NCBI GenBank assembly: GCA_965225935.1
Contig: CBDDCC010000015.1
Span: forward strand, 316,805 to 380,804
DNA length: 64,000 nt
Direction of reading: 5' to 3'
DNA from: CALJXB01 sp965225935
GTDB taxonomy: Bacteria > Pseudomonadota > Alphaproteobacteria > Kiloniellales > JAKSDN01
The notes under the pieces are model-generated. The model had not been told where the DNA came from. It saw nothing but the letters and a program-made list of their open reading frames with translations, and did not search any database. How positions within the stretch are numbered: position 1 is the first letter of the stretch; each line of letters starts with the position of its first letter. Below, in pieces: positions 62,286-64,000 of the stretch. A program made the position numbers and the translations under genes.

Positions 62286-64000
62286 TCAGGGCTGCTCTGC
62301 GACCTGTCGAGGGCTCTGGTCGAGGGGGCCATAGATGGGCCAGCGGTCCGCGGCGAGGGCCTGCAGGGTGGGCGTCGGCTGGCCGAGGCGCAGGCGGTAG
62401 ATCCAGAGGTTGGTGAGCACCCGCTCGGCGAAGAGACGGGTCTCCAACTTGGGCAGGCTCTCGATGTAGAGCAGCGGGTCGTCGCGGTGGTCCATGCGGC
62501 GCTCCCACTTGCGCAGATTGCCCGGCCCGGCGTTGTAGGCGACGGTGAGCCGCATCAGGTCGTTCTTCACGTAGCGATAGCCCAAGAGCCGCTTCAGGTA
62601 GCGCTCGCCCAGGGTGAGGTTGAGCTGCGGATCGTAGAGCAGATCGCGCACGCGGCCCCGGTAGCGGCGCTTCTTGTCCAGGTAAGAGGCGGTGCGGGGC
62701 ATGAGCTGCATGAGGCCCCGGGCGCCGGAAGGGCTCTTGGCCCGGGGATCGAAGTCCGATTCCTGGCGCATGAAGGCATAGACCAGGGCCCGGTCCAGGG
62801 AGAAGCCCTTCGCCGGCTGCCAGGGCGGCAGGGGATAGAGGACGGCGCCCAGGTCGTGCTCGCTCCAGCCGTCCGCCTCGCCCCGCAGCAGGCGCTTGGA
62901 GATCTCCAGGCCGAGGCGCGGCAGCTCCGCCGCCTGTGTCAGCGCCAAGAGGGCCCGGGTGTTGCGCGAGTCCTTCCAGTCGTCCAGCAGCATGAGCTCC
63001 CGCTCCGCCAGCTGCTTCTGCCCAGACTGAATCAAGGCCAGCGCGCGGGTGCCGCCGGCGGTCGCGTTCAGCCGGGCGAGGTTCGGATAGTCGAGGGACG
63101 GCGCCGTGAAGCTGATCTCGAACTGCAGGCCCAGCCGGTGCTGGGCCAGGAGGCCGTAGAAGGTGTGCGGAAAGCGCGCCGCCACGGTCAGCCAGCGGTG
63201 GGCCTCGGCGCCGTTGCGGTTGCGGCCGTGGGCCCGCGCCGCCCAGTAGGCGCCGGCGGTCCGGTTCCAGGGCGAGGCCCGGTCCGAGAGGGCCAGGGCC
63301 TCGAAATGGCCGGCCGCGGTGTCGATCTTGCCGAGACGCCAGGCGGCGAGGCCGGCGGTCCAGTGCAGCACCGGGATGCGGTCACCCGTGCGCTCGGCCG
63401 CGGCGCTTGCGAGCTCGAGCGCCTTCGCAGGCCGCCCGTAGTAGAGCCAGCCCGCCGCCACCAGGGAGTAGGCCTCGTCCAGCTCGTACCGGTCGAAGAG
63501 GCGCCGCACCCGCTTTTCCTGCAGCAGCTGCTCGGTCTTCGTCAGATAGACCCGCTGCACGTTTCGCCGGATCCGTCGCTGCAGCTGGCGCACCTTGCGG
63601 CGCTGGGCCCGGGTCAGGCGCTTCTTGGACTGGTAGAGATGCACCTCGTCGAGGGGCGCCGCCGCCGCCAGGCTGTGCCGGCGCTTGACCGGGCGCTTGG
63701 GCGAGGCGGCGCCCTTGGGCTTGCGCTTGCGGGCGAGGCGGTAGATGCGGTCCGCGTCCGGATGGTCGGCATAGACCTCCAGCCAGGCGGCCAGCTCCCG
63801 GTACTTGGACTTGTAGTGGGTGGGATGCAGATAGCGCTGGGACAGCACGTGGCCCAGCAGCAGCGGGTCGTCCAGGGCGGCGATCAGCCGGTCCGCGGCC
63901 TGCAACTTGCCCTCGGTCTGGAGCGCGAAGATCTCGGCGTAGCGCTCGGCGTCGGCGGGCGCGAGGGGCCGCTCCGAAGGCCGGCGCTCCAGATGCGGGC
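62286..64000 (-). CDS. slt: soluble lytic murein transglycosylase, 5' end beyond window
   Basis: The C-terminal about 570 residues of a Slt70-like enzyme; the frame stays open to the right edge, so the start is missing. An alpha-superhelical region of short repeats (about the first 400 visible residues) is followed by the catalytic domain with Glu in YAFMRQESDFDPRAKSPSGARGLMQLMP and the NAGPGNLRKWE block. It cleaves peptidoglycan to 1,6-anhydro muropeptides in the periplasm. A basic insertion (RKRKPKGAASPKRPVKRR) lies early. Convergent with the J-domain gene. Confidence 0.9.
   Translation of the reverse strand, partial: PHLERRPSERPLAPADAERYAEIFALQTEGKLQAADRLIAALDDPLLLGHVLSQRYLHPTHYKSKYRELAAWLEVYADHPDADRIYRLARKRKPKGAASPKRPVKRRHSLAAAAPLDEVHLYQSKKRLTRAQRRKVRQLQRRIRRNVQRVYLTKTEQLLQEKRVRRLFDRYELDEAYSLVAAGWLYYGRPAKALELASAAAERTGDRIPVLHWTAGLAAWRLGKIDTAAGHFEALALSDRASPWNRTAGAYWAARAHGRNRNGAEAHRWLTVAARFPHTFYGLLAQHRLGLQFEISFTAPSLDYPNLARLNATAGGTRALALIQSGQKQLAERELMLLDDWKDSRNTRALLALTQAAELPRLGLEISKRLLRGEADGWSEHDLGAVLYPLPPWQPAKGFSLDRALVYAFMRQESDFDPRAKSPSGARGLMQLMPRTASYLDKKRRYRGRVRDLLYDPQLNLTLGERYLKRLLGYRYVKNDLMRLTVAYNAGPGNLRKWERRMDHRDDPLLYIESLPKLETRLFAERVLTNLWIYRLRLGQPTPTLQALAADRWPIYGPLDQSPRQVAEQP

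Overview
The window is GC-rich (roughly two thirds GC by eye) and reads as the chromosome of a free-living alphaproteobacterium. The most likely placement is Rhodospirillales or a related order. The evidence is a MipZ-type division ATPase, a GcrA-type zinc-ribbon protein, a separate ErpA, a complex I assembly-factor pair, and the block dgt-argS-SPOR-nagZ-M50-scpA-scpB-tatABC-serS-pcm-nlpD plus yajC-secD-secF, an order typical of alphaproteobacteria. The genus cannot be fixed from this sequence alone.

Layout. 1-8.2 kb: accessory and envelope genes (TauE/SafE exporter, GcrA-like small protein, orphan receiver, AraC regulator, glycine-zipper lipoprotein, Rap1a/Tai-like and surface-antigen-like secreted proteins), then a compact nickel superoxide dismutase operon (HupE/UreJ-like membrane protein, sodN, sodX), a lipoprotein and a Cys-rich orphan. 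8.6-19.9 kb: tRNA-Lys(TTT), a DUF6925-like protein, an SDR oxidoreductase, coaD, gyrA, a DUF1326 protein, ssb, divergent uvrA, and a class III cyclase. 19.95-21.75 kb: an AT-rich island with a two-gene membrane/ParA-like ATPase operon, the strongest candidate here for an undescribed system. 21.76-23.57 kb: tandem secreted paralogues with an HExEH motif. 23.8-30.4 kb: CPA2 antiporter, trmFO, a NadR-like enzyme, a squalene/phytoene-synthase-fold protein (NDUFAF6-like), a PuuD-like membrane protein and an FMN-binding-fold protein.

30.4-49.2 kb is nearly all on the minus strand and is the conserved protein-export, chromosome-segregation and cell-wall block: Mth938/NDUFAF3-like, secF, secD, yajC, (plus-strand DUF815 ATPase), nlpD-like, pcm, serS, tatC, tatB, tatA, an inserted ABC ATPase, scpB, scpA, M50 protease, nagZ, SPOR protein, argS, dgt. 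49.4-52.8 kb: erpA with an apparent one-base frameshift, a structured repeat with perfect 32-bp terminal inverted repeats, xth, rhomboid, a TENA-like protein and a small orphan. 52.9-59.2 kb: M81 peptidase, EamA transporter, ilvD, GFA protein, class III aminotransferase. 59.3-64 kb: a short RodZ-like protein, a PAS_5-MipZ fusion ATPase, a divergent J-domain protein, and a soluble lytic transglycosylase that runs off the right edge.

Two deviant-Walker (ParA/MinD superfamily) ATPases therefore lie in this window. One is a chromosomal MipZ with an added N-terminal PAS-type domain. The other is a C-terminally membrane-anchored ATPase of foreign base composition. No CRISPR array, rRNA gene, complete insertion sequence or prophage was seen.
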